64,000 nucleotides of DNA from positions 62,001 to 126,000 of the forward strand of contig CACMZR010000001.1 in the NCBI GenBank assembly GCA_902618245.1, given 5' to 3'. Position numbers and translations under genes: made by a program. Origin of the DNA: an uncultured Bacteroidota bacterium. GTDB lineage: Bacteria; Bacteroidota; Bacteroidia; Flavobacteriales; Flavobacteriaceae. The notes under the pieces were generated by a model. The model searched no databases. It was not told the origin of the DNA and saw only the letters and a program-made list of their open reading frames with translations. This document shows, in pieces, positions 1-9,876 of this stretch (the first letter of the stretch is position 1; each line of letters begins with the position of its first letter).

Positions 1-1
1 A

Positions 2-2926
2 AAAACAAATAAAGTTAAAGATGCTATTGGGAATTATGCTTTGACCTCTCAGAGCTCTAATACTATAAACTTAAATAACACTCTACCTGTTATTTCTAGT
101 TTAGAAATCAATGAAGCCAATACCCAAGCAGTAATAACTTTTAGTGAGCCCGTTTATAATAACGTATCTGGATCAGGAGCTTTACAGGCAAGCGATTTTC
201 AATTAAGCTTGTCCTCTGGAAGTGCAACTCTTTCAAGTACAATACCCATATCTGTAACAAGCAGTGGAACTTTGAGTTATATCTTAGGCCTATCTTTCCA
301 AGGTTTAGCTTCAGGACAAGAAATTTTAACTATTAGCCCTGTTTCAAATTCGATTTTTGACAGTAAAGGAGGTCAGATCAATTTATCATCATCGCAAAGC
401 AATACAATAACTTTAAACGATAAAGCAAGCCCAGAGATCACGGGGGTTTCAATAGGTGGGTCAAATGAGTTTATAGATATTCAATTTAGTGAAGGCGTCT
501 ATGGAAATGCTTCTTCAAATGCTCCAATTTCAGCATCAAGTCTTGGCGTATCACAAATTGCAGGAGGTATTGTTCCTTTAAGAATTTCACAGATTACTAA
601 TACATCAGGTGGACAACTAACTGGTGGAGAAAATATTATAAGAGCTACGTTAACTCAATCACTAGATATTAGTAATACTTTAGTAGGAGTAATACAGGTA
701 AATAATCCAGTATCGATGGATGTTAGTGGTACTAACACATTTAACAGTTTATCTGGGCCGAATGGCGATCAAGTTTTCCAAGTTCTTATAAAAAACACAA
801 ATATTTATGATATATCAGCAAATCAAGTTTCACCAACACAAAGATTAAATTATATCAGCCCTAACACAACAAATCTAGTCATACCCACATCCCCTAATAT
901 ATTTAGATTAGGTGCGCTCGTAAAAGTAAACCCACCACCAATTTTAATTACAAGGGTAATAAGATTTAAAGAAAAGCCAGAAAATGGAAAACTTGTAGGT
1001 GAAGTTAATGCCTTTGATCCTCAAGGAGAAAGTTTTACATTTCTTAATCAGAGTGATCTTTTTGATGGTTCACTTCAGATAGACGAACAGGGTAAAATAT
1101 ATGTAGTTGACGGTACAAATCTTAAATATGATTCTGATTATAATGCAAAAGAATTTAAATTTATTTTAAAGGATAGTGAAAATGAAGTTGAGTATTCGGT
1201 ATTAATTATAATACAGAAAACTCATCCTGAGATAAAAATTGATTATCTTAAAGTAGATGAAAATGCACCAGTTGGAACTGTTGTAGCTAAAGTAAAATTT
1301 AAAGATCCACTTAATCCATCTGGAACAATTCCCTTTAAATTTGTTAGCACCGACGGCTATCTTGAATTTAATGGTGAAGAAATAGTAACAACAAGAGAAT
1401 TAGATTATGAAACCCTGACGGAGCATTGTTTTAATATTGAGGCTGTTGGCTCCCCAAAACAGTCAAATAATCCAGTATCGATGGATGTTAGTGGTACTAT
1501 AACATTAGAAAATTCATCTGATGAAAGATATATTACTACTCTAGATGAGTGCTTCCAAGTTATAGACTTACCTAATCAAAAATCTGAAAGAAAATTCTTT
1601 ATCTCGATTTTTGGTCTTCCAAATAATTCGAGTTCTTCAAAAGTTGATCATAGAAGATATTATAATCCGCATAACAAAAATGTTGGTAAATGGAAAGTAA
1701 AAAAGAGAATTAAGGGTGGTGCTGACGCTGATAAATTTACAATCAGAACTGCATCAAAAGGCGAACAAAAAAACAGTCAGTATAACGAAGAGGAGACAGA
1801 AGATTACTTAGAATTTATAAAAACACCTGTATTTAGCCCTCCTGGAGATGCAAACCAAGATAACATTTACGAAGTGGAGGTTGAATACATTAATACTGCA
1901 GACGGAGAACCTGAAGTACCGATCGGAGTAACCCAAACTAATATTCAGGTGCCTGAAGGTGGTAAAAAAGCAATAGAATTACAAGCAAGACCAGCCCTGC
2001 CAACTGATGATACAGATGGCGATGGTGTTTTTGATATTTATGATAATAGTCCTTTAGTATATAATGCTGATCAGACTGATGAAGATGGAGACGGAGTTGG
2101 AGATGTTTCTGATGATTTTGATCATGACGGAGTTTGGAACCCTTTTGATACATGTCCTGATACTCCATTAGGTGAAGTGGTAAATTTAAGTGGTTGTTTG
2201 ATTTATTATGTTCCCTCAAATAATTTCAGCCTATCTAAAATTGAAAAGTGTGCTGGTGAAAACTCAATTAGATTAGATGTTCTAGACTCTACAATTACCT
2301 ATAATATTTCAGTAAGTGGAGCTGTAAATAAAACAGAAAGTTTTACTGGCAGCACTTGGACTTTAGATAAACTCTCTGGAGGTAAATATTCAATATGTGT
2401 AAATATTGAAGGTGTTAGCCATTTAGAATTTGAAAGATGTTTTGAGCTAAATATTTCTGATCCAAAACCGCTTGTTGTTAGTGGAATTTTTGACAAATCA
2501 AATCAAACGGTTACTTATGATTTAAGCGGTGGTGATATATATAACATTTCTCATAATGGCAAAACAACTCAAACTCAAAGCAGTAAGTACACTATAACAT
2601 TGAATAAGGGTTTAAATAAAATTAAAATATCAACTGGAATTGAATGTCAAGGATTACATGAAGATAATTACCTTAATTCTTATGAAGTTAAGTATGCACC
2701 AAATCCTATAGATAATTATTTAGATCTTTATTTTGGGGGGAATGATAATTTTATTGAAATTGGGATTTATACAGTAAATGGTCAACTGATTGATATTAAA
2801 AATATTAATCTTCCCTTTTACAGCAGAAACTATAGATTAGAAACATCAAATTATAAACAAGGAGTTTACATAATTAAAATAAGTGGAGCTACGATAGACC
2901 AGTCTATACAAGTCATAAAAAAATAA
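2..2926 (+). CDS. Large Ig-like/cadherin-like/TSP3 surface protein with T9SS sorting domain, 5' end outside window
   Basis: The reading frame is open from base 2, so the N-terminus and signal peptide lie to the left of the window. The visible part (about 974 residues) starts with two or three Ig-like repeats marked by short patterns such as FSEPVY and FSEGVY. It continues with two cadherin-like segments (codons near nt 950-1450), then an Asp-rich calcium-binding thrombospondin type 3 stretch (nt about 2010-2195, DTDGDG, DEDGDG, DHDG). The C-terminus (nt about 2690-2926, starting APNPIDNYL and ending in SIQVIKK) is a type A T9SS sorting domain. The protein is therefore expected to be exported through the outer membrane by the type IX machinery and attached to or released from the surface. 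An adhesin role is inferred from domain content only. A 35-bp direct repeat lies inside the gene. Confidence 0.85.
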   Translation, partial: KTNKVKDAIGNYALTSQSSNTINLNNTLPVISSLEINEANTQAVITFSEPVYNNVSGSGALQASDFQLSLSSGSATLSSTIPISVTSSGTLSYILGLSFQGLASGQEILTISPVSNSIFDSKGGQINLSSSQSNTITLNDKASPEITGVSIGGSNEFIDIQFSEGVYGNASSNAPISASSLGVSQIAGGIVPLRISQITNTSGGQLTGGENIIRATLTQSLDISNTLVGVIQVNNPVSMDVSGTNTFNSLSGPNGDQVFQVLIKNTNIYDISANQVSPTQRLNYISPNTTNLVIPTSPNIFRLGALVKVNPPPILITRVIRFKEKPENGKLVGEVNAFDPQGESFTFLNQSDLFDGSLQIDEQGKIYVVDGTNLKYDSDYNAKEFKFILKDSENEVEYSVLIIIQKTHPEIKIDYLKVDENAPVGTVVAKVKFKDPLNPSGTIPFKFVSTDGYLEFNGEEIVTTRELDYETLTEHCFNIEAVGSPKQSNNPVSMDVSGTITLENSSDERYITTLDECFQVIDLPNQKSERKFFISIFGLPNNSSSSKVDHRRYYNPHNKNVGKWKVKKRIKGGADADKFTIRTASKGEQKNSQYNEEETEDYLEFIKTPVFSPPGDANQDNIYEVEVEYINTADGEPEVPIGVTQTNIQVPEGGKKAIELQARPALPTDDTDGDGVFDIYDNSPLVYNADQTDEDGDGVGDVSDDFDHDGVWNPFDTCPDTPLGEVVNLSGCLIYYVPSNNFSLSKIEKCAGENSIRLDVLDSTITYNISVSGAVNKTESFTGSTWTLDKLSGGKYSICVNIEGVSHLEFERCFELNISDPKPLVVSGIFDKSNQTVTYDLSGGDIYNISHNGKTTQTQSSKYTITLNKGLNKIKISTGIECQGLHEDNYLNSYEVKYAPNPIDNYLDLYFGGNDNFIEIGIYTVNGQLIDIKNINLPFYSRNYRLETSNYKQGVYIIKISGATIDQSIQVIKK
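700..734 (+). repeat. 35-bp perfect direct repeat, copy 1, inside adhesin gene
   Basis: The 35 bases here are identical to 1465-1499 and in the same reading frame, coding NNPVSMDVSGT in both places. The sequence on both sides diverges at once. This looks like an internal duplication or gene conversion within a modular surface protein rather than a mobile element. Confidence 0.9.
1465..1499 (+). repeat. 35-bp perfect direct repeat, copy 2, inside adhesin gene
   Basis: Second copy of the repeat at 700-734, in frame and encoding the same NNPVSMDVSGT peptide. Here it sits at the end of a cadherin-like segment, whereas copy 1 sits in an Ig-like segment, so the same peptide is embedded in two different domain contexts. 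Confidence 0.9.
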
Positions 2927-2927
2927 A

Positions 2928-3638
2928 ATGAAAAAGGAGAAAATATTTTTTGGGATTTTAATGTTAATATTTTTGAGCTGCTCAACAGATTCTGAATCTG
3001 AACCAGAACCTGAAATTTTAAATCCCCTGGCACCAAGTCTATTGTTCCCAGAAAATAATGAAGCCTGCCTCGACGGGACATCAATTAATGATACTCAAAG
3101 TAGTGTTGACTTTTCTTGGACAAATGCTCAAAATGCATTTTCCTATGAAATAATAATTACAAATTTATTAACTCAAACAAAAGAAACATTTACAAGTAAT
3201 GTGAACCAAACAAAAATAACACTTATCAAGGCAGAACCATATAGTTGGAAAGTAAAAAGTATCGGAGGTATAGGTTCAACTCCCTCTGAAAGCGAGCAAT
3301 GGAAGTTTTATTTAGCAGGAGATGCAATTGTAAATTATGCACCATTCCCGGCAGAACTAATATTCCCAAGATCTGGTAAAAACGTAACACCCGGAGTTAA
3401 CAATCTTATTAACCTTTCTTGGACAACATCAGATGTAGACGGAGATCTTTTAAAATTTGAAGTCTATCTAGATGATAATGATGCTTCAACTCTTATTGAA
3501 TCTATTGATTATGTTGAAGATAATACATCAATCGAAATAGAGGTCCAAAACAACACAAAATATTATTGGAAAATTATTTCTATAGATGCAAATGGGAATC
3601 AGTCTAATTCGGGTGTTTATGCATTTAGGACAAATTGA
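2928..3638 (+). CDS. Surface lipoprotein with fibronectin-III/Ig-like repeats
   Basis: The ATG lies one base after the stop of the adhesin gene, so the two are almost certainly co-transcribed. The N-terminus is a lipoprotein signal peptide ending in a lipobox (FLSCS), followed by an acidic linker rich in Ser, Glu and Pro. Two beta-sandwich-like repeats follow, each with a W-x-V or W-K core and the pattern YSWKVKSIGG or YYWKIISIDA, as in FN3-type repeats. The protein is probably anchored to the outer membrane and may assist or attach the neighbouring T9SS substrate. The partnership is inferred only from gene order. Confidence 0.7.
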   Translation: MKKEKIFFGILMLIFLSCSTDSESEPEPEILNPLAPSLLFPENNEACLDGTSINDTQSSVDFSWTNAQNAFSYEIIITNLLTQTKETFTSNVNQTKITLIKAEPYSWKVKSIGGIGSTPSESEQWKFYLAGDAIVNYAPFPAELIFPRSGKNVTPGVNNLINLSWTTSDVDGDLLKFEVYLDDNDASTLIESIDYVEDNTSIEIEVQNNTKYYWKIISIDANGNQSNSGVYAFRTN

Positions 3639-3647
3639 TTTTATTTA

Positions 3648-4157
3648 CTAAATAAATAGAATAATAATTGTCATAATTACTCCAGCTAAAGAGAATATAA
3701 TTCCTTTTTTAAAGACAGTAGTAGTTGGTAGGAACATCCAAAAAGATGAAATCACAAAAAACATCAAAGAAACTCCAAAAAAAATATTTAACCAATAAAC
3801 AGGACTCTGTGTTGTTGCTTTGTGGAGACTCTGCATTTTTTTCAGAACATATGGGACTTCCTTTTTTAAATAAGTAGTTTCTCCACTCAACTTGTTATAT
3901 TGACCATCTTTGAAATAAAAAATATTGCCTTGCGATTTTGTAAATCTAAGATTTCTTATTTTAAGATTTTTACCCAAGTCATTTTCATTTAAGTTTGGTT
4001 TGAGCTTTGTTTTCACCTCTGTTACTTTTTTAAAAGTATTGGTTCTTCTAAAAATAAGGGTGATTCCACTAACAGAATAAACTGCCATTATTCCTACAAG
4101 GTAAAATCCAAGGTAGCGATGAATTATTCTAAAATAAGCACCTGCTTTTTTTTCCAT
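3648..4157 (-). CDS. PepSY-associated transmembrane protein
   Basis: This 169-residue protein has an N-terminal membrane helix in the form RIIHRYLGFYLVGI, typical of PepSY_TM proteins. A short periplasmic part resembles a PepSY unit (residues about 45-115), and two hydrophobic segments lie at the C-terminus. It is much shorter than the roughly 400-residue PepSY_TM proteins that accompany siderophore receptors but matches the short flavobacterial form. The role is unknown; links to iron reduction or protease inhibition exist in the family but nothing here decides between them. It converges on the lipoprotein gene with a 9-base gap. Confidence 0.65.
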   Translation of the reverse strand: MEKKAGAYFRIIHRYLGFYLVGIMAVYSVSGITLIFRRTNTFKKVTEVKTKLKPNLNENDLGKNLKIRNLRFTKSQGNIFYFKDGQYNKLSGETTYLKKEVPYVLKKMQSLHKATTQSPVYWLNIFFGVSLMFFVISSFWMFLPTTTVFKKGIIFSLAGVIMTIIILFI

Positions 4158-4260
4158 TTTTAATGACTATTTTTCACTTATAGAAAGAGGCACAAAAGTA
4201 AAATCAATATAATTACTAAACAATTTAATTTAGAATTAATTTAAATAAGTCAAAGGGCTA

Positions 4261-5256
4261 TTAATTTGTGTTAGTTTTTAGGTATTCATCACGGATCATT
4301 TTAGCAGTCATATAATCCTTTTGATGACTCCATCCTGGAGGATAAAAAATGTAACGCAGCTTATTGAGAATACCCGGTGCGGTAGTGACATCTTTTACTA
4401 GATGGATTATTTCACCAAAATAGACTTGAATAAAACTACCCGAATTAATTTGACGAGTGATACCATAATCAATTTCCATATTAATATTTTCTTCTTGATA
4501 AGTACCAAAAATTCGATCCCATATGTTTAAAAGGTTGCAATAATTAGTATCAAGATACAATGGGTTTCTTGCATGGTGAACCCTGTGATGAGATGGAGTT
4601 AGAATAATTTTATTTAGAAAACCAAAACGAGCATCTTTTACAAGATTCTCACCCACGTGGATAAAAGCACCATAAGTTCCATCAATAAACATAATTGTAA
4701 AAAGCATCACGGGATTCACTCCCATTAAGATACATATTGAGGTTCTAATAAAATCTGCATAAGGTGCTTCTAAGAAAAAATGTGCATGCGAGACACTCAA
4801 ATTCATTTCTTCAGGACTATGGTGTGTAGCATGTAGACACCAAAATAGTCTTACTTTATGGGCTAAGAAGTGATATATAAAATGAGCAAATTCCCAAACG
4901 ATATAGCTATATATAAACCAATACCAAGTAATAGAGGTTTCTAAAATTGAATAAGGCTGAAGAAAACCAATGCAAAAGGCTACCATACCGATAGCAATGA
5001 ATCTTCCTATTATCCTATTAAATAGATAAATCAAAAAAATAACCTTATAAACTTTTGTTTGCGGTTTTTTATATGCAAAACCCAAAAAAAGTTCTAGAAA
5101 AATTAATAGTGGTACAATTGGTAATATAAGTGCAACTATTCCATCGTAAGTCAAAAACGTAGAATAATCTTGATCTTTTAAAATATCGAGGAATCGAGTT
5201 ATTCCGAAAAAACCAACAATTTCATTCCAAATTGATTTTATGATAGACATTGTCAT
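4261..5256 (-). CDS. Sterol desaturase / fatty acid hydroxylase superfamily membrane protein
   Basis: An integral membrane di-iron enzyme of 331 residues. It carries the histidine clusters of the superfamily: H125xxxH129, H142xxHH146, H200 and HHRVHH 223-228, followed by the conserved tail NLLNIWDRIFGTY. Four or five hydrophobic segments surround them. Such enzymes hydroxylate or desaturate lipids; the substrate cannot be told from sequence. The frame extends upstream to a TTG at 5271, but the ATG at 5256 (or at 5250) is the better start. A palindromic site lies 82 bp upstream, shared with the divergent RND efflux operon. Confidence 0.8.
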   Translation of the reverse strand: MTMSIIKSIWNEIVGFFGITRFLDILKDQDYSTFLTYDGIVALILPIVPLLIFLELFLGFAYKKPQTKVYKVIFLIYLFNRIIGRFIAIGMVAFCIGFLQPYSILETSITWYWFIYSYIVWEFAHFIYHFLAHKVRLFWCLHATHHSPEEMNLSVSHAHFFLEAPYADFIRTSICILMGVNPVMLFTIMFIDGTYGAFIHVGENLVKDARFGFLNKIILTPSHHRVHHARNPLYLDTNYCNLLNIWDRIFGTYQEENINMEIDYGITRQINSGSFIQVYFGEIIHLVKDVTTAPGILNKLRYIFYPPGWSHQKDYMTAKMIRDEYLKTNTN

Positions 5257-5337
5257 ATAATTTTTTACCAAAATAAAATTAATAAAACTCTGATTAAAAT
5301 TTCTTTTAAATAAAAGTTGAAATTTATTATCACTAAC

Positions 5338-5360
5338 ATAACCTAATTATGATAGGTTAT
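5338..5360. promoter_or_regulatory. Inverted repeat, candidate operator between hydroxylase gene and RND efflux operon
   Basis: ATAACCTA (5338-5345) and TAGGTTAT (5353-5360) form a perfect 8-bp inverted repeat with a 7-base spacer, a geometry usual for dimeric repressor sites. It lies in the 239-bp divergent intergenic region, 136 bp before the efflux adaptor gene. No regulator gene is adjacent; the nearest is the HxlR gene at 11982-12425 at the far end of the efflux operon. Binding is inferred. Confidence 0.45.
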
Positions 5361-5495
5361 TTCAAAATTTAATTATAGTTTCGCAAAAAATTTGTTAAAC
5401 AAATACTTCTAAAATTTATATATATAATAGTAGAAAGTTAAAATGTTTAATTTTTTTAACAATATTAGAAGATTTACAATACAATAATTAAACTT

Positions 5496-6638
5496 ATGTC
5501 TAACAGTACCTCTTTAAAAAATACTAGAAAATGGATACTATTTATCTTAGGATTTATTGTTATTGGATTATCTTTTCAACTCACAAAAAAAATTATCGAT
5601 AGTAATCCCCCCACCAGAAAAAAAGCTAGTAATGCAATCAAAGACGCTTACACAACAAAAGTTAAAAATGGATCTTATCAAGTTCAAATTCCATCAGATG
5701 GTGTTTTAAGAGCGTATAAAAGAATTCAAATCACCGCCCGTGTACAAGGTATTCTAAAGACAATTAAGCCCTTATTTAAATCAGGTCAAGATTACAAATC
5801 TGGGCAAAATTTAGCAGTAATAGAATCCTCAGAGTATAGGGCAAACGTAATTGCTCAACGTGCAGCTTTATATAATTTAATTACATCAGTACTTCCAGAT
5901 CTTGAACTAGATTTTCCTGAAGCCTATTTAAAATGGAACTCATATTTAAAAAGATTTAATCTTGAAAAACCAGTACCCCCATTACCTGTAATGGAAGATA
6001 AAGTAAGGCTATTTGTATCTGGAAGGGGAATAATTTCATCATATTATTCCTTACAGAACTTAGAGAAAACTCTTACTTTTTATAGAATAAAAGCACCATT
6101 TAATGGAGTTTTAGTTCAGGCTAATATTACAGAAGGTTCATTAATAAGACCAGGACAAGTATTAGGGGAATTCATTGCACCTGGTGATTACGAGTTAATG
6201 GTTGCCTTACCAAAATCGTATATATCTAATATTTCAAAAGGGGCTGAAGTCAAAGTAAAATCAATAGACACAAATCAAATATTTACTGGGAAAGTTTCTC
6301 GAATTAATGCAAAAGTAAATAGCCAAACCCAATCAATAGAGGTTTACATTCGAATAAAAGATAAAAATCTTAAGGAAGGAATGTATATGGAAGCACAAAT
6401 TAAAGCCATGGAATTTAATAATGTTTTTGCATTGGACAGAGGTCTTGTAAATGGGGAAAAAGAATTATTTGCGGTTAGAAATAATAAACTTATTTCACTT
6501 AAAATAAACCCTATTCATTATACAGAAACCTCAGCTATAGTAAAAGGGTTAGTTGATGGTGAAGAAATTATATCTCAACCTATAATTGGGGCGTACAATG
6601 GTATGGAAATTAACCCCGTTAATCAAGAACTGAATTAA
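5496..6638 (+). CDS. RND efflux periplasmic adaptor (membrane fusion protein)
   Basis: 380 residues with one N-terminal membrane anchor (residues about 13-30). It then shows the barrel-sandwich/lipoyl and hairpin arrangement of HlyD/AcrA-type adaptors: a first lipoyl half near RVQGILKTIKPLFKSGQ, a helical hairpin, and a second half near YRIKAPFNGVLVQANITEG, followed by beta-barrel strands (VKSIDTNQIFTGKV). It should bridge the inner membrane pump encoded next to the TolC-like channel encoded after that. It is the first gene of the operon, and the pump starts 9 bases after its stop. The exported substrate is unknown. Confidence 0.88.
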   Translation: MSNSTSLKNTRKWILFILGFIVIGLSFQLTKKIIDSNPPTRKKASNAIKDAYTTKVKNGSYQVQIPSDGVLRAYKRIQITARVQGILKTIKPLFKSGQDYKSGQNLAVIESSEYRANVIAQRAALYNLITSVLPDLELDFPEAYLKWNSYLKRFNLEKPVPPLPVMEDKVRLFVSGRGIISSYYSLQNLEKTLTFYRIKAPFNGVLVQANITEGSLIRPGQVLGEFIAPGDYELMVALPKSYISNISKGAEVKVKSIDTNQIFTGKVSRINAKVNSQTQSIEVYIRIKDKNLKEGMYMEAQIKAMEFNNVFALDRGLVNGEKELFAVRNNKLISLKINPIHYTETSAIVKGLVDGEEIISQPIIGAYNGMEINPVNQELN

Positions 6639-6647
6639 TTAGGGATA

Positions 6648-9600
6648 GTGAAAAAAATTATTAATTATTTTATTCGTTACCATGTAGCAGTAAATGTACT
6701 GATAATAGCTTTTTTATTGTTTGGGGTGTTAGGTTTAAGATCACTTAAGTCGTCATTTTTCCCGCTTACAGAATCACACATTATTCGAATAGCAGCAGTT
6801 TATCCTGGTGCTTCTCCTATGGAGATTGAAGAGGGAGTAATATTAAAAATTGAGGACAATCTGAAGGGATTAAACGGCGTTGAACGTATCACTTCTGTTT
6901 CAAGCGAAAACAGCGGCAATATTACTGTAGAAATAGAGGAGGAACTAGATATAAATTTCATGCTACTTGAAGTGAAAAATGCGGTAGACAGAGTACCAAA
7001 CTATCCTTCAGGCATGGAGCCCTTGGTAGTATATAAACAAGAACCAACAAGATCAACAATCAATTTTGCATTGACGGCAAAAAATAAAACTCTCCTTGAA
7101 CTTAAACAAATTGGGCGTCAAATTGAGAATGAGCTTAGAGCTATACCAGGAATTTCTCAAATCAGTGTCTCTGGATATCCAGATGAAGAAATTGAAATTG
7201 CAGTTGATAGAAATAAGCTTTTAGCTTATGACTTAAGTTTTAATGATGTCGCACAAGCTGTAGCAAAATCAAATATAATTGTTACCGGTGGAAGGGTAAA
7301 AACGAATGCAGAAGAATTTTTAATTAGGGCTAACAATAAATTTTACTATGGTAATGAACTCTCCAAAATAGAAGTTAAATCTCAACCTGACGGCACAAAA
7401 ATATATTTAGATGACCTCGCAGTTATTAAAGATAGATTTTCAGAAACACCAAATAGAAGTTTTTTAAGTAATGATATACTTGTTAAGATTTCGGTTAGTT
7501 CTACAAATTCAGAAGATGTAATTTCTTCAGCAGCAAATGTCAGAAACTACATAGAAAATTTTAACAATCAAAATGACAACTCTAGACTTGAGGTTCTTAA
7601 TGATGCCTCAGAAATACTCAATTTTAGAAATAAAATTTTGATTGAAAATATTTTTCAGGGTATGATTTTGGTTTTAATTTTCCTTTCACTTTTTTTGAAC
7701 TCTAGACTTGCTTTTTGGGTCGCATTCGGACTTCCAGTTTCATTTTTGGGGATGTTTATTTTTGCTCCATTAGTTGGTGTAACTATAAATTTACTATCCA
7801 CATTTGGTATGATAATCGTAATAGGAATTCTGGTCGATGATGGAATTGTTATTGCTGAAAATATTTACCAGCAATATGAAAAAGGGAAAACTCCCTACAG
7901 AGCAGCAATTGACGGAGTACTTGAAGTCATACCTCCTGTGGTATCTGCGATTATCACAACTATGATGGCTTTCTCCCTTTTTTTATTCTTAGATGGTCGT
8001 ATTGGTGAATTTTTTAGCGAGCTATCAGTTGTAGTCATGTTAACCCTTTTAATTTCCCTAATTGAAGCACTTGTAATTCTTCCAGCACATTTAGCCCACT
8101 CTAAGGCACTAATAAAAATTGAGGAAAAACCTAAAACTTTAATTTCCAAAGCATTCAAAAAACTTAGAGATTTTAATAAAATAGGGGATAGGCTTATGAA
8201 ATTTATGAGAGATAGATTCTATTTACCTTTTCTCAGATTTTCCTTAAACAACCGTTTTCTTGTTATATCAATGTTTATAGCATTTTTTTCATTGACAGCT
8301 GGATCATTTGGTGGAGGTATAATCAGAACTTCTTTTTTTCCACCCATAGCCTCAGACAGAATTTCAATTAATCTTGTCATGCCTAATGGTACAAATGAAA
8401 AAATAACAGACTCTATAATAACTATTATTGATGAAGCTTCCAAAACTGTAGATAAAGAATTCACAGAAAAATATCTTAAGAGAACTGGAAAGAATCTTTT
8501 TGTAAATTCTATAAAAACTCTAGGAAATGGATCTTCGCGTGCTAACCTTATCATCAATCTTTTACCAGGAGAGGAGAGACCTGATGAAATAAGAGCAAGT
8601 ATGGTTTCATCAAGAATCTCGGAAGTTGTTGGTCCTTTGATAGGGGTGGAAAGCGTAATTTATGGATCTGGTTCAAACTTTGGGGGTAAGCCAATTTCAG
8701 TTTCTTTACTATCAAATAATATTAATGAATTAAAAAGTGCTAAAGTTGAGTTAAAGAAAGCTCTGACCTCTAATGCTTTGCTTAAAGATGTTGAGGACAA
8801 TGATCCAGCTGGAATTAAAGAAATTAAACTTAAACTAAAAGAAAATGCATATTCTTTAGGATTGGATTTAAGCTATTTAATGAGTAGAGTTAGGGCTGGA
8901 TTTTTTGGAGTTCAAGCTCAAAGGTTTCAAAGAGGTCAAGACGAGATTAGAGTTTGGGTTCGATATAAAAAAGAAGATAGATCATCAATTACTCAATTAG
9001 AGGACATGAAAATTGATTTACCAAATCAGGATTTTATTGCACTTAAAGAAGTAGCAACTTATTCGATAGAAAGGGGTGATGTATCAATAAATCATCTTGA
9101 TGGAAGAAGAGAAATTCAAGTATCAGCTGATCTCAAAAATTCTGAAGAATCATCTCCTACTGACATAATGAATGATATAAGATTTAATATAATGCCAAAA
9201 ATCCAGGCTAAATATCCAACAGTTAGTGCATCTTATGAAGGGCAAAATAGAGAGGCGTTTAAGTTAATTAATTCTCTTTCATCTGCAGGAATTCCAATAC
9301 TAATTCTTATATATATAACAATAGCTTTTACTTTTAGAAGCTTTTCTCAACCAATACTATTATTCTTATTAATGCCTGTCAGTTTAATTGGAGTTGCCTG
9401 GGGACATTGGGCGCATGGCTTTCCAGTTAACATTCTTTCTTTACAAGGAGTTATTGCTCTAATTGGTATAATGGTGAATGATGGACTTGTTCTTATAGGT
9501 AAATTCAATAATAACTTGAAGCAAAACTTTAGTTTTAATGATGGACTTATTGATGCTGGAAAATCAAGATTTAGAGCTATTTTTTTAACTACTGCTACTA

Positions 9601-9872
9601 CTGTTGCAGGACTTACTCCATTACTTTTAGAGAAAAGTAGACAAGCTCAATGGCTTAAGCCAATGGCAATTTCAATATCATACGGAATAGCATTTGCTAC
9701 AATTTTGACATTGATTCTATTGCCAATATTTATATCTCTTAACAATGATTTAAAAGTGATTTTTAAGTGGCTTGTTTCAGGGAATTATCCTGACAAGGAG
9801 GTTGTTGAAAGAGCTATTATTGAAAAGAAAGAAGAGCAAAAAATGAATCAAATGAATAATCCTGAAAATTAA
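6648..9872 (+). CDS. RND family efflux pump, inner membrane permease
   Basis: 1074 residues with the full RND layout: one N-terminal helix, a large periplasmic loop, a six-helix block, a second loop and a second block. The proton-relay motif of TM4 is seen as GILVDDGIVIAENIY, and the paired GIMVNDGLVLIGKFN occurs in the second half. It resembles the HAE-1/multidrug branch (AcrB-like) more than the heavy-metal CzcA branch. The gene starts with GTG at 6648, preceded by AGGGAT, one of the few plausible ribosome sites in the window. It sits between its adaptor and outer membrane channel genes and should form a tripartite exporter with them. Confidence 0.9.
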   Translation: MKKIINYFIRYHVAVNVLIIAFLLFGVLGLRSLKSSFFPLTESHIIRIAAVYPGASPMEIEEGVILKIEDNLKGLNGVERITSVSSENSGNITVEIEEELDINFMLLEVKNAVDRVPNYPSGMEPLVVYKQEPTRSTINFALTAKNKTLLELKQIGRQIENELRAIPGISQISVSGYPDEEIEIAVDRNKLLAYDLSFNDVAQAVAKSNIIVTGGRVKTNAEEFLIRANNKFYYGNELSKIEVKSQPDGTKIYLDDLAVIKDRFSETPNRSFLSNDILVKISVSSTNSEDVISSAANVRNYIENFNNQNDNSRLEVLNDASEILNFRNKILIENIFQGMILVLIFLSLFLNSRLAFWVAFGLPVSFLGMFIFAPLVGVTINLLSTFGMIIVIGILVDDGIVIAENIYQQYEKGKTPYRAAIDGVLEVIPPVVSAIITTMMAFSLFLFLDGRIGEFFSELSVVVMLTLLISLIEALVILPAHLAHSKALIKIEEKPKTLISKAFKKLRDFNKIGDRLMKFMRDRFYLPFLRFSLNNRFLVISMFIAFFSLTAGSFGGGIIRTSFFPPIASDRISINLVMPNGTNEKITDSIITIIDEASKTVDKEFTEKYLKRTGKNLFVNSIKTLGNGSSRANLIINLLPGEERPDEIRASMVSSRISEVVGPLIGVESVIYGSGSNFGGKPISVSLLSNNINELKSAKVELKKALTSNALLKDVEDNDPAGIKEIKLKLKENAYSLGLDLSYLMSRVRAGFFGVQAQRFQRGQDEIRVWVRYKKEDRSSITQLEDMKIDLPNQDFIALKEVATYSIERGDVSINHLDGRREIQVSADLKNSEESSPTDIMNDIRFNIMPKIQAKYPTVSASYEGQNREAFKLINSLSSAGIPILILIYITIAFTFRSFSQPILLFLLMPVSLIGVAWGHWAHGFPVNILSLQGVIALIGIMVNDGLVLIGKFNNNLKQNFSFNDGLIDAGKSRFRAIFLTTATTVAGLTPLLLEKSRQAQWLKPMAISISYGIAFATILTLILLPIFISLNNDLKVIFKWLVSGNYPDKEVVERAIIEKKEEQKMNQMNNPEN

Positions 9873-9876
9873 AATT

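Noticed and set aside
700-1499. The 35-bp repeat as ends of a mobile element
   Set aside because: Both copies are in frame within one protein, in direct orientation, and enclose coding sequence without a transposase, so an internal duplication is the simpler explanation.
1938-2219. Antisense frame with His- and Leu-rich product across the Asp-rich calcium-binding repeats
   Set aside because: It is the expected antisense image of repeated GAT/GAC codons in the real adhesin gene.
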